Assembly: GCF_017377855.1 (NCBI RefSeq)
Contig: NZ_JAFREP010000003.1
Coordinates: forward strand, 248,001-312,000
Reading direction: 5' to 3'
DNA from: Acanthopleuribacter pedis
GTDB lineage: Bacteria > Acidobacteriota > Holophagae > Acanthopleuribacterales > Acanthopleuribacteraceae
Length of the DNA: 64,000 nt
The notes beneath the pieces are model-generated. The model was not told the origin of the DNA, did no database searches, and saw only the letters and a list, made by a program, of their open reading frames with translations. This document shows positions 25,497-35,261 of the stretch, one piece after another (positions within the stretch are counted from its first letter, which is position 1; each line of letters begins with the position of its first letter). A program made the position numbers and the translations under genes.

Positions 25497-26330
25497 ATGC
25501 TGAACCAATTTTTTGACCATATTTATGTGTTGACGCTGGAGCGTGCCCATCATCGGCGTAACCACATTGAATCAGAATTAAAAGGCCTGTCGTTTGAATT
25601 TTTTACCGGCGTTGATAAACACCAACTGGACCGCGATACCCTGATCGATAAGGGCGTTTACGACGATCAACGTCACCGTTCCTGTAAACGAACCCATCGC
25701 GGTATGAATCTCGGTGAAATTGCCTGTGCTTTGTCCCACCGCAATATTTGGCAAGACGCGGTGGACAAAGGTTATGAATCCATCTTAATTCTCGAGGACG
25801 ACATCCATCTGGAGCGGTCTCGACTTGCTTCTTTTGGTCGCGCCTTGGAAGAACTTCCCAATCAATGGGAGTTGCTGATGTTGGGTTACTACAGTGAAAA
25901 GTACCCTTCCTTCAAAACCCATTTTCAGCGCGCTACCTATCAGCTTTACCACCAGTTGAAATGGTTTAATTGGCACAAGGTGAGCAAGGGGTTTATCGAC
26001 AACTTGCTCATGCAGCCCTTTTCGGATCACCTGTACCGGATTGGCAAATTGGTGGGGGGCCATGCTTACGCCTTGCGTTTGGAGACCTGTCGTAAGTTTG
26101 TCGCCTACCAAACGCCGGTTTTTTTGCAGGCGGATCGCATCTACAACTACTACCTCAGTGATCAAGGCCTCAACGCGTTCGCGCTTAAGGACAAGTTGTT
26201 CACCTTGGCCGAAACGGCCAACGACTCCATGATTGGTTATGCTTCGTTCGGGGAAAAACTGATCGAACGGCCCATGGAGTGGTGTCGCAAGGTTCCCTCG
26301 GTGGTGCAGCGTAAATCGTCCAAAGTCTAA
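25497..26330 (+). CDS. Glycosyltransferase family 25 (LPS-type)
   Basis: 277 residues; ATG 25497 with AAGGGTGG upstream (an in-frame extension to 25263 has no coding character). GT25 features: start FDHIYVLTLERAHHRRNHI, LGEIACALSHRNIW, the acidic ILEDDIHL motif and a Gly-Gly-His-Ala-Tyr segment. These enzymes add galactose or similar sugars to lipopolysaccharide or other surface glycans. Stands alone as a gene, with B repeats on both sides. Confidence 0.85.
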   Translation: MLNQFFDHIYVLTLERAHHRRNHIESELKGLSFEFFTGVDKHQLDRDTLIDKGVYDDQRHRSCKRTHRGMNLGEIACALSHRNIWQDAVDKGYESILILEDDIHLERSRLASFGRALEELPNQWELLMLGYYSEKYPSFKTHFQRATYQLYHQLKWFNWHKVSKGFIDNLLMQPFSDHLYRIGKLVGGHAYALRLETCRKFVAYQTPVFLQADRIYNYYLSDQGLNAFALKDKLFTLAETANDSMIGYASFGEKLIERPMEWCRKVPSVVQRKSSKV

Positions 26331-26362
26331 AGCAACCGCGTGTTCCTCGCACGGCTGTTGTT

Positions 26363-26540
26363 AACCCTAAGAAGCGCGATAACTCACGGTGATTTTTGCT
26401 AAACCTCTGGGCTACAACGGCCTGTGGAAATGCTCAGGGCCGGCGGGTGCGGTCGAGCGCGACCCCGGCTCGCTTTTTCCAAACCGTTTCGCTCCAGGTT
26501 TTTAGCCAAAATCCCTCGCTCTTATCGCGCTTCTTAGGTT
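26363..26540. repeat. Family B repeat, copy 3 (reverse orientation)
   Basis: Runs from AACCCTAAGAAGCGCGATAA to GCGCTTCTTAGGTT. Reverse-oriented relative to copies 1, 2 and 5 (GGGCTACAACGGCCTGTGG in the centre). Lies between the GT25 stop and the kinase gene. Confidence 0.85.
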
Positions 26541-26654
26541 AAAGCGCTTGTGCTGATGGTCCGATAATTGAGTTACCGGCGTGTGTGCCCGGGCTGCCGC
26601 GCTCATTCGTGGAAAGGCCCGCACCGCGTCGCGCTTCAGTTTGGAAGTGGACCT

Positions 26655-29600
26655 ATGGTGTATCAAGCGAATGGGTCGCCGACCGAGGAGCCGACCCCGC
26701 CGGGCGGACGTTCTCGGGTCGAGGCCGCGGGGGCTACCGAGTCGACAAAGTCGACAGAATCGACCGAGTCGACCGGGAACGCACCCGATCTTTTGCCGCG
26801 TCCAGATGTGGCATCGTCTCTTTTTTCTGAAGGCGATATTTTATCGCGTTACCGCATCTTGCGGCGCATCGGCACCGGCGGCATGAGCGAGGTTTACCTG
26901 GCCGAGCGGACCGATGCCGCCGATCAGAAAGTTGCCCTCAAGGTGTTGCGTTTGGTGGACGCCGATTTTTTGCGTCGCTTCGAACGCGAGCAAGCGATTT
27001 TGGCGCAGCTCAACCATCCCAATATCGCCCGCTTTTACGATGTGGGTGCGGCGCCGAGTGGGCACCCGTGGCTGGTGATGGAGTATGTCGACGGCTTGCC
27101 CGTGACCCAGTACTGCGATCAACACCGAGCCACCATTCGCCGCCGCCTCGCGCTGTTTATCGAAATTTGTAAAGCCGTGAGTTTCGCCCACCAGCATTTG
27201 GTGATTCATCGCGACATTAAACCGGACAATGTCATGGTTGACGTCAACGGTGTTCCCAAATTGCTTGATTTCGGGATTGCCGCGATGATGAATTCCGAAA
27301 GCGGCACCCAAACCGCCCTGACCCAATTTGGCAACCGCATGATGACCCCCGATTATGCCTCGCCCGAACAGTGGCATGGCGGCCGGCTTACCGCCGCGAC
27401 CGACGTTTACTCCTTAGGCGTGCTCCTTTTTAAAATGTTGAGCGGGACCCTTCCGTTTTATTTGAGTCGGAAGTCTTTGCCGACCGCGTTGAAGGTTATG
27501 GCCGAGGAAGAGGCGCCCTCCTTGCACCACCACCTCAGTGCCGCTGTTTTTGATCCGGTCGAGGTTGCCGCCAACCGCGGTGTCGACCCCACGCGTCTGC
27601 GTCGCCTTTTACGCGGCGAACCGGGGCACATTGTGGCCAAGGCGCTGCGCAAGGAACCCCACGCGCGTTATGAATCGGTCCAGGCGATGGCCGACGACGT
27701 GGCGCGCTACCTCGGTGGTTATGCGATTCGGGCACGGCCGCAAAGCTGGACCTACCGGGTGGGTAAGTTGGTCCAGCGCAACCGACTCGTGCTCTCGTTC
27801 ACCGCGCTTACCTTTGCGATTCTCCTTGGCGCTTTATTTGCCGTTTGGCAGGAACAACGCCAAACCGAGGCCGCGCGATTGCTCGCCGAGCAGGAGCGGG
27901 CGTCCTCGGAACAAATCACCGATTTCCTGGCCTCGCTGTTCGATCTCGCCGATCCGCGCACCCATGAAGGCCGGCAAATGACCGTGCGGGAAATGTTGGA
28001 TGTCGGCCGGGAGCGCTTGGCCGCGGAGGGCGGTGTCAATGACGACGTCCAAGGGCGTTTGCGCCTGCGTATGGCCAAGGTTTATTTGTCGTTGCGCGAA
28101 TACGAAACGGCGCTGGGGTTGTTGGAAGAAGCCGCTGCGATTTTTAAAACGCACCAACGGCCCCGCTATCAGGCCGAGACGTGGCTAAGCATGGTCGAGG
28201 CGTTCCATGGGATGAATCGGGTCGTGGATATGCGTCGTATCGCGGACCAAGCGCTGAGTTTTTGTTTGGTTGAATTGCCCGAATCCGTGTGGGTCCTCAA
28301 AGCCTATCGCGCCCAGGGCGATATTTTTATGTTGGAGGGATCGGTTGAATCCGCCGCGCTTTGGTATCAAAAAGCCGCCGATTTTTTTGAAGAGCACCGC
28401 GTTGGCGCGCCAAACGACTTGGCCGACCTGTTTTCCCAACTGGCCCTTACCTACCACTTCCTCAGCGATTTGGATGCAGCCGAGAACTATTACCTGCGCG
28501 CCTTAGAAGTTTCGTTAAGCGGGGAAACCGCCTCAAAAGGTTTGCGCATGCGTTATCAAAGAGGCCTCGCGGGGGTATACCGAGATCAAGGACGCCATGA
28601 CGAGGGGTTGGTGCTGGCCGAGGAAGCCATTCGCAATGCCCAGACCGTTTACGGTGAAAACAGCATTCAAATGCTTCAAGCGCTCACGCTGAAAGGGCAG
28701 ATTTTCGAGGTTTCCGCGCGGGGACGGGAGGCCGAGGTCGTTTACCGTGATGTCGTCCGTCGCTTTGAAGCGGAGGGCGACCAGGATAGTCGGGATTACG
28801 GCAATGCCCTGGATGATCTGGGCCGGCTTCTTTCAGCCAACGGCGTCGACGTCGAGGCCGAGACCGTTTTGCGTCGGGCCCTCCTCATTCAGCAACGTCT
28901 TTTCGGCGACACCCACCAGGGAACGGCGCGGCGGCAAATGTTGTTAGGCCTGCATCTGATTCAGCAGCGGCGGTTTCTTGCGGCGCGGCCCCTGCTTCGC
29001 CAAGCACTGGATACCTACCTCGGCTCAGAGCGCGGGTTTACCTCGGAGTTAGGATCAACCTATGCCGCCATGTCCGAGGTTGCGCTTGCCATGGGCCGCC
29101 TGGAGCAGGCGGTTACCTACAGCGCCAAGGGAAACGCGGCCTGGTTGGAACGCTTTGGCGCCCAATCCGATTACGGTATGTTAAGTCGCTCCCAATATTT
29201 GCGCACTCTTGCCCGGGTCGGTCGGTTGCGAGAAGCACAAGAAGGTCTAAACAAGCTCCTGGCCGAACAAACGCCGGATCGTCCCCGTTGGCACCGATTT
29301 GACACCGCGCGCATGGAAGGGCGTTTTCACGTACTTCGCGGGCGGATCGACCTGGGGCGCCGCGTGTTCCAACGCCTCATGGCCGAGGTTGAGGCGGCGC
29401 ATCGCGAGAGCTTTTCGTTGCGATACCCCGTGTTTGTCCAAGAGCAGGGTGGTTTTCTGATCGATGACGGCGATTTTGCCCAGGCCGCCGCGCTCTATGA
29501 AGCATTGGCTTCCCTGGTAACGACGTCCCTAGGCCCGGACAGTTACATGCACCAGGAAATACGGCCCAATGTGATTCAGGTGCATGCCTACCTGGGACGC

Positions 29601-30242
29601 TGGCAGTCGGCGGATGAAGATGTCGCGGCCTTGCGCGCCTACCTCAAGAAAGAACCCGGTGATGTGACCCTTGAACTCGATTTACAAGCGTCGGAAGGTA
29701 TTCTTGCCTGGGGACGGGGTGAACTGGAGCAGGCTGCCTCCGTGCTGCGTGACTTAATTAAGACGCGGCAGGCCCGGCTCGGGGAAAAACATTACCGTGT
29801 CGCTCGGAACCAGTTGGCGCTGGCAGAAATCCAGATGGACCTGGGAGCGTGGGACGAGGCCGAGGCGCTTCTCCATCAAGCCGAGCTCGCCCGACGCGAA
29901 CAAGAAGTTCCCGAGAGTGTTTACCTTGCCTACCAAGAGGTGCTTCAGGCCGAAATCGCCGCGTATCGCGGTCACCCCGGCGCGGCAGCGAAACGGCTGG
30001 GCGCGGCCATGGCCGTGTTGAAGACACAACTGGGGGAACATCACCCCAAGCGCTTGCGGGCCGAGCGGGTGCAAGCCTATCTGGATGTTGTGTTTGGGGA
30101 TCACGACCCATTGGAAACACGGCGGCGCCTCAATCTTGAGCAGATGCGTCGTGTCTATGGGGAGGACACCTGGTGGGTCACTTCCGCCGAGCGACAATGG
30201 GACCGGATTCAACGGGCCAAATCACAGACCGTTAACCACTGA
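26655..30242 (+). CDS. Transmembrane Ser/Thr protein kinase with TPR domain
   Basis: 1195 residues; ATG 26655 with GGAAG 7 nt upstream (an in-frame TTG at 26568 is less likely). A low-complexity N-terminus (TESTKSTESTEST, 28-40) precedes the kinase: glycine loop GTGGMSEVYL (73-82), K96, HRDIKPDN (185-192), DFG (205-207) and the TPDYASPEQW segment. All catalytic residues are intact. One helix (about 378-398) should put the long C-terminus on the far side of the membrane. Residues about 440-1190 are TPR-like helical repeats. Typical of PknB/Hanks-type kinases with TPRs in Acidobacteriota, Planctomycetes and myxobacteria. Substrate unknown. Confidence 0.9.
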   Translation: MVYQANGSPTEEPTPPGGRSRVEAAGATESTKSTESTESTGNAPDLLPRPDVASSLFSEGDILSRYRILRRIGTGGMSEVYLAERTDAADQKVALKVLRLVDADFLRRFEREQAILAQLNHPNIARFYDVGAAPSGHPWLVMEYVDGLPVTQYCDQHRATIRRRLALFIEICKAVSFAHQHLVIHRDIKPDNVMVDVNGVPKLLDFGIAAMMNSESGTQTALTQFGNRMMTPDYASPEQWHGGRLTAATDVYSLGVLLFKMLSGTLPFYLSRKSLPTALKVMAEEEAPSLHHHLSAAVFDPVEVAANRGVDPTRLRRLLRGEPGHIVAKALRKEPHARYESVQAMADDVARYLGGYAIRARPQSWTYRVGKLVQRNRLVLSFTALTFAILLGALFAVWQEQRQTEAARLLAEQERASSEQITDFLASLFDLADPRTHEGRQMTVREMLDVGRERLAAEGGVNDDVQGRLRLRMAKVYLSLREYETALGLLEEAAAIFKTHQRPRYQAETWLSMVEAFHGMNRVVDMRRIADQALSFCLVELPESVWVLKAYRAQGDIFMLEGSVESAALWYQKAADFFEEHRVGAPNDLADLFSQLALTYHFLSDLDAAENYYLRALEVSLSGETASKGLRMRYQRGLAGVYRDQGRHDEGLVLAEEAIRNAQTVYGENSIQMLQALTLKGQIFEVSARGREAEVVYRDVVRRFEAEGDQDSRDYGNALDDLGRLLSANGVDVEAETVLRRALLIQQRLFGDTHQGTARRQMLLGLHLIQQRRFLAARPLLRQALDTYLGSERGFTSELGSTYAAMSEVALAMGRLEQAVTYSAKGNAAWLERFGAQSDYGMLSRSQYLRTLARVGRLREAQEGLNKLLAEQTPDRPRWHRFDTARMEGRFHVLRGRIDLGRRVFQRLMAEVEAAHRESFSLRYPVFVQEQGGFLIDDGDFAQAAALYEALASLVTTSLGPDSYMHQEIRPNVIQVHAYLGRWQSADEDVAALRAYLKKEPGDVTLELDLQASEGILAWGRGELEQAASVLRDLIKTRQARLGEKHYRVARNQLALAEIQMDLGAWDEAEALLHQAELARREQEVPESVYLAYQEVLQAEIAAYRGHPGAAAKRLGAAMAVLKTQLGEHHPKRLRAERVQAYLDVVFGDHDPLETRRRLNLEQMRRVYGEDTWWVTSAERQWDRIQRAKSQTVNH

Positions 30243-30286
30243 ACCCAAGAAGACGGCGGGGGAGCGCGGGCGGGCGTTGCCGTTTC

Positions 30287-32044
30287 TTAGCCGGCTTTCA
30301 TCGCCTTAAGGACGAGGGGTAGGACCATTTCTTGGTAACGGGAACCCGTGCGTGGGCCGACGTATTTAAAACCTTCCGACCAGAAGAAGGTAAAAGCTTG
30401 GTGATTGTCGCCGTGGATCTGGACGCGCAATTCTTTGAAAATCTCTTGTTGCACCAGGTTTTCTTTTATTTGGCACATCGCCTGATGCCCGTATCCGCGT
30501 CCCTGGTAGCGGTGATCGATCTGGAACCCGCTGATCCAAATCGTGCTCGCGTCGCTCTGAGACAAGGTGAACAAGCCGATAGGGCGTCCGCCTACCTGAA
30601 CCGCGATTACCTGAAAAGCGCCCACGTCAAACTGGTGTTGACGTTTGATTTCTTCCGGGGCGGGCACAAAACGTTTTTGTTCTTCTTTTATCTCGATCAG
30701 GCAAAGCGTCGGCCAGGCGTAGGCACTGACCGGCTGAAGTTTGACCTGATTGTCCGGGGGAGCGGGTGCCGCGTGGTCTTCATGCAGCCATTGGTTTTCT
30801 GTTGCCTCGCGCCACAAGGTGTACCACTGAAACCAGGTTGGGGTGCCTCGGCGGCCGGGTGTCGGTTGAATCGGTGCCGTTGGGTCCTCTAAACAGACCA
30901 GCGCGGCGTTGGCGAACCGGGTGATGTGTCGCCGAACCTTGTTTTCACGGGTCGCGATGGTGGTCCACGCTTGGTCCCAATCATCGGGCGCCGCGCCTTC
31001 GCTGTGTTCTCGCAAGGGCTCCGCCAGCGACAATAAATACTCAAAAGCTTTCTTTTCAAGAGCTTTGGTCAAAGGCAAGTGCCCAAATAAACGACCGCGT
31101 TGTCGCTCGCTACGCCAGTCGGCGAGGCAACAGCGTAAGGCGGTCATAAAGGTCATGAGCCCTTCGTTTTCGCGCAGTTCAAAGTGGAACCACGGCCCGG
31201 ATAGGAGTTCCAACATGCGGGCTTTTTGGGGTTGATCAGGATCGTCTTCGGCCGGGGCGAGGTGCAGGTGGGTTGCCGTTTTTGAGGGTTTCTTTTCGAC
31301 AAAACCATAGTTGGCCAGAAACCGAGCCGAGGATTTTGCCCCGTAGCCGATGGTACATTCTTGACCTACCTCAATTTTGTGATTGGCGGTCAGGACAAAT
31401 CCATCTCGTTCCCTGTCATAGGCCCATGAGCAATTGGCATCGATCTCATGGTTGAACATATCCATCAGCGGGACCATCACCGCGTTGTCTTTTGCCGGAA
31501 CATCCGGCAAGGTGAAGCAGCGAGAATTGATCGCCGCAATCATATGATTGAAATCGTCGTGACCGTGTTTGTCAAAGCCGGGTAGTTTTTCACAGAGTTC
31601 TTGGTAATCGTGCGCGTTAGCGTCAATGCGTTGTTCAAGAAGGTATCCTAAAAAGCTGCCGGACCAGGGCTTGCGGCGCTCGCTGTCGGCAAAAACCGGG
31701 ATATGGTGCAGCGATTTTGGGAGGGATGCGATGTAGGGATGGTGGAAGTGGTCCGGGTCGTCGGCCGCCTCAAGCAAAGCCACCGCGAGTTTGCTGTGCT
31801 TGGAGGCGAGTTCAATATCTTTGAATCGCGCCGCCTCCGGGTGCCCTGGGTGCGAGGAGGCACCGCGCAGGATCAGCTTGTGCGGAATGAACATCACGGT
31901 TTGGCCGGGTCGAAGGGTTTGGGCGCAATGAATGACCCGTTCCGTTTCACCGCGCGACACGATGGTGATGCCCTGCCATTCCGCGCCGTTGGCACGGACC
32001 CAATCAAGAAAGCGATCCAAGGATGTTGGTGCGGAAGATGTCAT
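30287..32044 (-). CDS. SET-domain methyltransferase fused to GNAT acetyltransferase
   Basis: 585 residues; ATG 32044 chosen with GGAG about 7 nt upstream. Residues 1 to about 255 resemble the SETD3/Rubisco-LSMT class: VMVPLMDMFNHE (196-200 region) and GAKSSARFLANYGFVE (to 250) give the NHxxxxN-like pocket and the post-SET GFVE. Residues about 260-425 are helical, like the LSMT substrate-binding domain. The C-terminus is a GNAT fold, with FQIDHRYQGRGYGHQAM (acetyl-CoA loop QGRGYG, 514-519). It likely methylates lysine (or another residue) on a protein, and the GNAT acetylates an unknown substrate. Such a fusion is rare in my knowledge. Cytoplasmic; target unknown. Confidence 0.75.
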   Translation of the reverse strand: MTSSAPTSLDRFLDWVRANGAEWQGITIVSRGETERVIHCAQTLRPGQTVMFIPHKLILRGASSHPGHPEAARFKDIELASKHSKLAVALLEAADDPDHFHHPYIASLPKSLHHIPVFADSERRKPWSGSFLGYLLEQRIDANAHDYQELCEKLPGFDKHGHDDFNHMIAAINSRCFTLPDVPAKDNAVMVPLMDMFNHEIDANCSWAYDRERDGFVLTANHKIEVGQECTIGYGAKSSARFLANYGFVEKKPSKTATHLHLAPAEDDPDQPQKARMLELLSGPWFHFELRENEGLMTFMTALRCCLADWRSERQRGRLFGHLPLTKALEKKAFEYLLSLAEPLREHSEGAAPDDWDQAWTTIATRENKVRRHITRFANAALVCLEDPTAPIQPTPGRRGTPTWFQWYTLWREATENQWLHEDHAAPAPPDNQVKLQPVSAYAWPTLCLIEIKEEQKRFVPAPEEIKRQHQFDVGAFQVIAVQVGGRPIGLFTLSQSDASTIWISGFQIDHRYQGRGYGHQAMCQIKENLVQQEIFKELRVQIHGDNHQAFTFFWSEGFKYVGPRTGSRYQEMVLPLVLKAMKAG

Positions 32045-32501
32045 AGGGAACTCCAAACAAGGGACAAACCCCCGGTTTTTGGTAGGCCGCGCGGGGGAAC
32101 CAGGTCGGGAAATTCCGCGGCGGTCTCTGTAACGATACGCGGCGATGTTGAAGGAAAAAAGGAGAACCGCGGCAGAAGCCGCCGTTCAGTCCATCGAGCC
32201 GTCGTTTTTAACAAGGTAATCCTGAATTCTATAGGCTTAGGTCGTTTTAAGCAGCCATTTGGCGAGGTTTTTTTTGGGATTCGGCAGACACCCCGAATGG
32301 GGTTCTTTTTTGAGGCCTGGCGGCCGCGGTGATTCGTCTCAATCGGCGTAATTCCCGCAAAGCCTTGGGTTTTACATGAAAAGTGGTCAAGGTTTTCTGT
32401 GATTTGCCGTTGCGATTATCAAACGGTCAGGCCCCTGATTCGCGTCTCATTGGTTTCGCGGCCGCGGGGGTCTCCTTGTTGACGCTTCCCAGGAACACTT
32501 C
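32045..32501. other. Intergenic region between divergent genes
   Basis: About 455 bp between the SET-GNAT gene and the divergent unknown gene; probably holds both promoters. No repeat or RNA is recognised. Confidence 0.35.
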
Positions 32502-33326
32502 ATGGTGCCCGAAACTTGTCGTAAACTCATGTCCACGGTGCGCGAGCAGCCGCGCGTGTTCAACGAGGCCGTTGCCTTGATGAGCATGGATCTGGTTTTG
32601 CCTTTCTGGGACGAGATGGGCCTTTTTCAAACCGACCGACCCGCTTTGCAAGCGGCGGCCCGTGCGGCTTGGCGGCAGTTTCACGCCATGGACGAAAGCC
32701 AACGTCGCGAGGTGACGTCCTGTACCGCTTACTTTCTCAACGATCACCTGGATGGGATCCAGGAGCACAATTTACGGCGTTTGGTTGATTGGCTGCACAA
32801 CATCGTTTTTGCCGCGGATCGCGGTCAACAACAGTTTTTAACCTGGCAAGCGGCCTTGTTGCAGGGGCTTAAGGGGGGACCGCGCTGGTCCGGTCAATGG
32901 TTTGTGGCGCGACCGAAGCAACTGTTGTTTGAAGAGGACCTGCGCGAAACCATTCATTACCGCACCACCAGTCCCATTGACGACCGTTTCCCCAGCCCCG
33001 AACAGCAAGTACTCAGTGCTTGGGATCAAGAGGTGAAGGCCTCCAATGTGTTTGGCGATTTGGGAGAAAGTTTTGACGGGGTTGAACTCAAGGTTTCCCG
33101 TTATTACGAAATCTCGCGCCTGCGCATGTTTTTCATCCGTGTTTGCAACCAATGGCAACCGGAGGAACTCGATTTGTTGCGGGACCGCGCGCGGCAGGTT
33201 TTGCTCGGGTGGTCCGAGATGGCGTTTATGGCCATGGGTTTGGTGCACCCGACCTTGCTTGCCAAACCCTGCGCGGATTGGTCACCCGCCGACATGGATT
33301 TGGGTTTGGGCCTACACACGCTTTAA
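32502..33326 (+). CDS. Unknown protein, 274 residues
   Basis: ATG 32502 with AGGA about 8 nt upstream. Mostly alpha-helical and Trp-rich, with no signal peptide or membrane helix; I recognise no domain. It has a clear start and protein-like composition, and no other long frame competes. Divergent from the SET-GNAT gene, so shared control is possible. Function cannot be assigned. Confidence 0.65.
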   Translation: MVPETCRKLMSTVREQPRVFNEAVALMSMDLVLPFWDEMGLFQTDRPALQAAARAAWRQFHAMDESQRREVTSCTAYFLNDHLDGIQEHNLRRLVDWLHNIVFAADRGQQQFLTWQAALLQGLKGGPRWSGQWFVARPKQLLFEEDLRETIHYRTTSPIDDRFPSPEQQVLSAWDQEVKASNVFGDLGESFDGVELKVSRYYEISRLRMFFIRVCNQWQPEELDLLRDRARQVLLGWSEMAFMAMGLVHPTLLAKPCADWSPADMDLGLGLHTL

Positions 33327-33388
33327 TTCGCCTAGGTACCAAGGTATGCACCCGCTCCCGTTGCCGTAAGCGGGCAAACCTGGTTCTT

Positions 33389-34348
33389 CTACGGCCTCGT
33401 TGGTTTCCCGTGGAGCGGGGCGGGCATCTGGCCGCTAATCGCCTGGTCAAGCCAGAGACGAAGGTGGTCAAGTGTGGCCCTCTCAATGGTGCGTCGCTGC
33501 TGCTGGGAGGGCGCACCAAACCGAAGCGTAAGAATTTCAACCAGCGCTTTTGCCAGCGACGGTTTCAGTTCCTTGCTCAGTTCTTTGCGGCCCTCTTTGA
33601 GACCATCCTTGAATTCAATTCGCTGAATGCTGGTGATGTATTCCATGTTCTGTTCTCCTTCAAAGGCAGCCAAAGATTGCTTGAATTGCCGGGCCATGGT
33701 TTCTGATAGATTTAGTACCCAGTCTATGAATCGGAAAATTGCGACGATGTCCTTCTTCGTAAACCGTTTTTTGTACAAGAGTTTCGTAAGAATCAACTTC
33801 TGCCGCATGCGTTCACGGGGTTTTCCTCGAGTTTTTTGCGCGATGAGGTGGGCGGCAGTAACCAGTGCGAAGGGGTTGCGGGAACGAAGCAGCTTGTTCA
33901 TCTCTGTTTCGTAATCTTTTAATTTAATGACAGGATAGCGAAGCGACAAGGACAAATCCCAAAGTTCCCTGGTGTAGTGATTCGGGCGGTAGCGCGGGTT
34001 TCGATCACCCAAAATGACCAAACTCCAAACCGGTTGATCCACCTTGTCGAAGATGCGGTAGTAATAGGTGAACATGCGCTTGCTTAGGTTGGGGTCGCGC
34101 TGGTTTTGAAACTCGATGTGAAGGTAAACCAATCCCTTGTCACCTTTCTTCCGATGAACCTCGAATAATTTGTCTGCCTCACGATCACGGGTTCGTGCAT
34201 CGGCCGTCAGTTTGGGTAGTTCTTTGTCGAGACAGCGAACCGGTTTCTCCCAATCGATGGCTTTAAACGCTTTGGGGTAGTAAAACTTAAGCAATTGGGG
34301 AAAGTAGGTTTCGCTGATCTGTTTCCAAGGACTGTCGAATGCTTGCAT
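33389..34348 (-). CDS. Rpn-family (PD-(D/E)XK) recombination-promoting nuclease
   Basis: 319 residues; ATG 34348 chosen with GGGAGG about 5 nt upstream (a 54-nt longer frame is less likely). Core LVYLHIEFQNQRDPNLSKRM carries the E-x-Q of the PD-(D/E)XK fold typical of Rpn/YhgA-like proteins, with DREADKLFEV before it and the helix-rich region RMFTYYYRIFDK after. The C-terminus is a charged helical tail (KEGRKELSKELKPSLAKALVE), as in related families. Rpn proteins cleave DNA and affect recombination or phage defence. Base composition is lower-GC than its neighbours, hinting at transfer. Confidence 0.8.
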   Translation of the reverse strand: MQAFDSPWKQISETYFPQLLKFYYPKAFKAIDWEKPVRCLDKELPKLTADARTRDREADKLFEVHRKKGDKGLVYLHIEFQNQRDPNLSKRMFTYYYRIFDKVDQPVWSLVILGDRNPRYRPNHYTRELWDLSLSLRYPVIKLKDYETEMNKLLRSRNPFALVTAAHLIAQKTRGKPRERMRQKLILTKLLYKKRFTKKDIVAIFRFIDWVLNLSETMARQFKQSLAAFEGEQNMEYITSIQRIEFKDGLKEGRKELSKELKPSLAKALVEILTLRFGAPSQQQRRTIERATLDHLRLWLDQAISGQMPAPLHGKPTRP

Positions 34349-34547
34349 GGGTCCTCCCTGCAACAGGATAGGGCACCAGCCGACGACCATCTTTGGGTTC
34401 AATACAACGTTGCCGATCTCCCAATTGACTGTCTAAATTGGCTGTTTCCGCCAACCTAAAGCCAATCCGAAGATCTCAAACATCAAAAATGAAGATACTT
34501 TTGGGTGTTTATTTTCTTAGATTGATTGATTTTCGCGCTGTGTCTAG

Positions 34548-34964
34548 TTATTCAGTCGGGTTGCAATAGGTGGCGCGTTCCGGGTTGCTGCAAAGGAAAT
34601 TGTCCCTGGGCTCAAAGACGTGGGTGTAGGTTTCTTGCCCACTCCAACCCGTGTCCCAGCGAACCTTGTGATCCGCGTCGAAATGGACCTGAACCACCGG
34701 GAACCCCGTGTTGCGCCAGTACAAAATAAAGGCCGTTTCTTGGTCGCGAACCCCGTAGTCGGAGCGGTCCGAGGGCAGGCCCACCCAGCGCGGTTCGCCC
34801 AAGATCGCCGTTACCTCGGCTTTGCTCATGCCCTGGCGAACGTTCGCGACCTTCAAATTGAGATCCGGTCCCGTCGCAGCGGCTTCACCTTGCGGCGTGT
34901 TGCACGCCGTCAAACCCAAAAAAGTTGCGATCCAAAAAAGCACAAACAGCGTTGCAGGTTTCAT
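34548..34964 (-). CDS. BamE/OmlA-like lipoprotein
   Basis: 138 residues; ATG 34964 with GAGGT about 9 nt upstream. Signal peptide with lipobox LTAC. Followed by the OmlA/SmpA-like motif VRQGMSKAEVTAILGEP, then a small beta-rich domain. Fits the SmpA/BamE-like lipoprotein fold; an actual role in outer-membrane assembly is inferred only from that motif. Confidence 0.7.
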   Translation of the reverse strand: MKPATLFVLFWIATFLGLTACNTPQGEAAATGPDLNLKVANVRQGMSKAEVTAILGEPRWVGLPSDRSDYGVRDQETAFILYWRNTGFPVVQVHFDADHKVRWDTGWSGQETYTHVFEPRDNFLCSNPERATYCNPTE

Positions 34965-35071
34965 AACAAACTACCTCATCTTGGTTACAGGCCTGTATTG
35001 CTTCCCAATAAGGAACCTGATTTGGTGTAATGGAGTGGCTTTCTTCGTTTTCCTAATCAAAACACGAGTTA

Positions 35072-35247
35072 AACCTAAAAAGCGCGATAAATCGCGGTGA
35101 TTTTACCTAAACCTCTGGGCTGCAACGGCCTGTAAAATGCTCAGGGCCGGCGGGTGCGGTCGGGCGCGACCCCGGCTCGCTTTTTCCAAGCCATTTCGCT
35201 CCAGATCTTTAGCCAAAATCCCTCGCTCTCATCACGCCTTTTAGGTT
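35072..35247. repeat. Family B repeat, copy 4 (reverse orientation)
   Basis: AACCTAAAAAGCGCGATAAA ... CATCACGCCTTTTAGGTT. Ends only 14 nt before the LytS ATG; the AAAGG ribosome-binding site lies exactly at the repeat junction. Same centre (GGGCTGCAACGGCCTGTAAA) as copy 3. Confidence 0.85.
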
Positions 35248-35261
35248 AAAGGTTTGCGGCA

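Noticed and set aside
33389..34348. Transposase responsible for the A or B repeats
   Set aside because: The Rpn-type nuclease has its own gene context and no A or B ends flank it; no evidence links it to either repeat.
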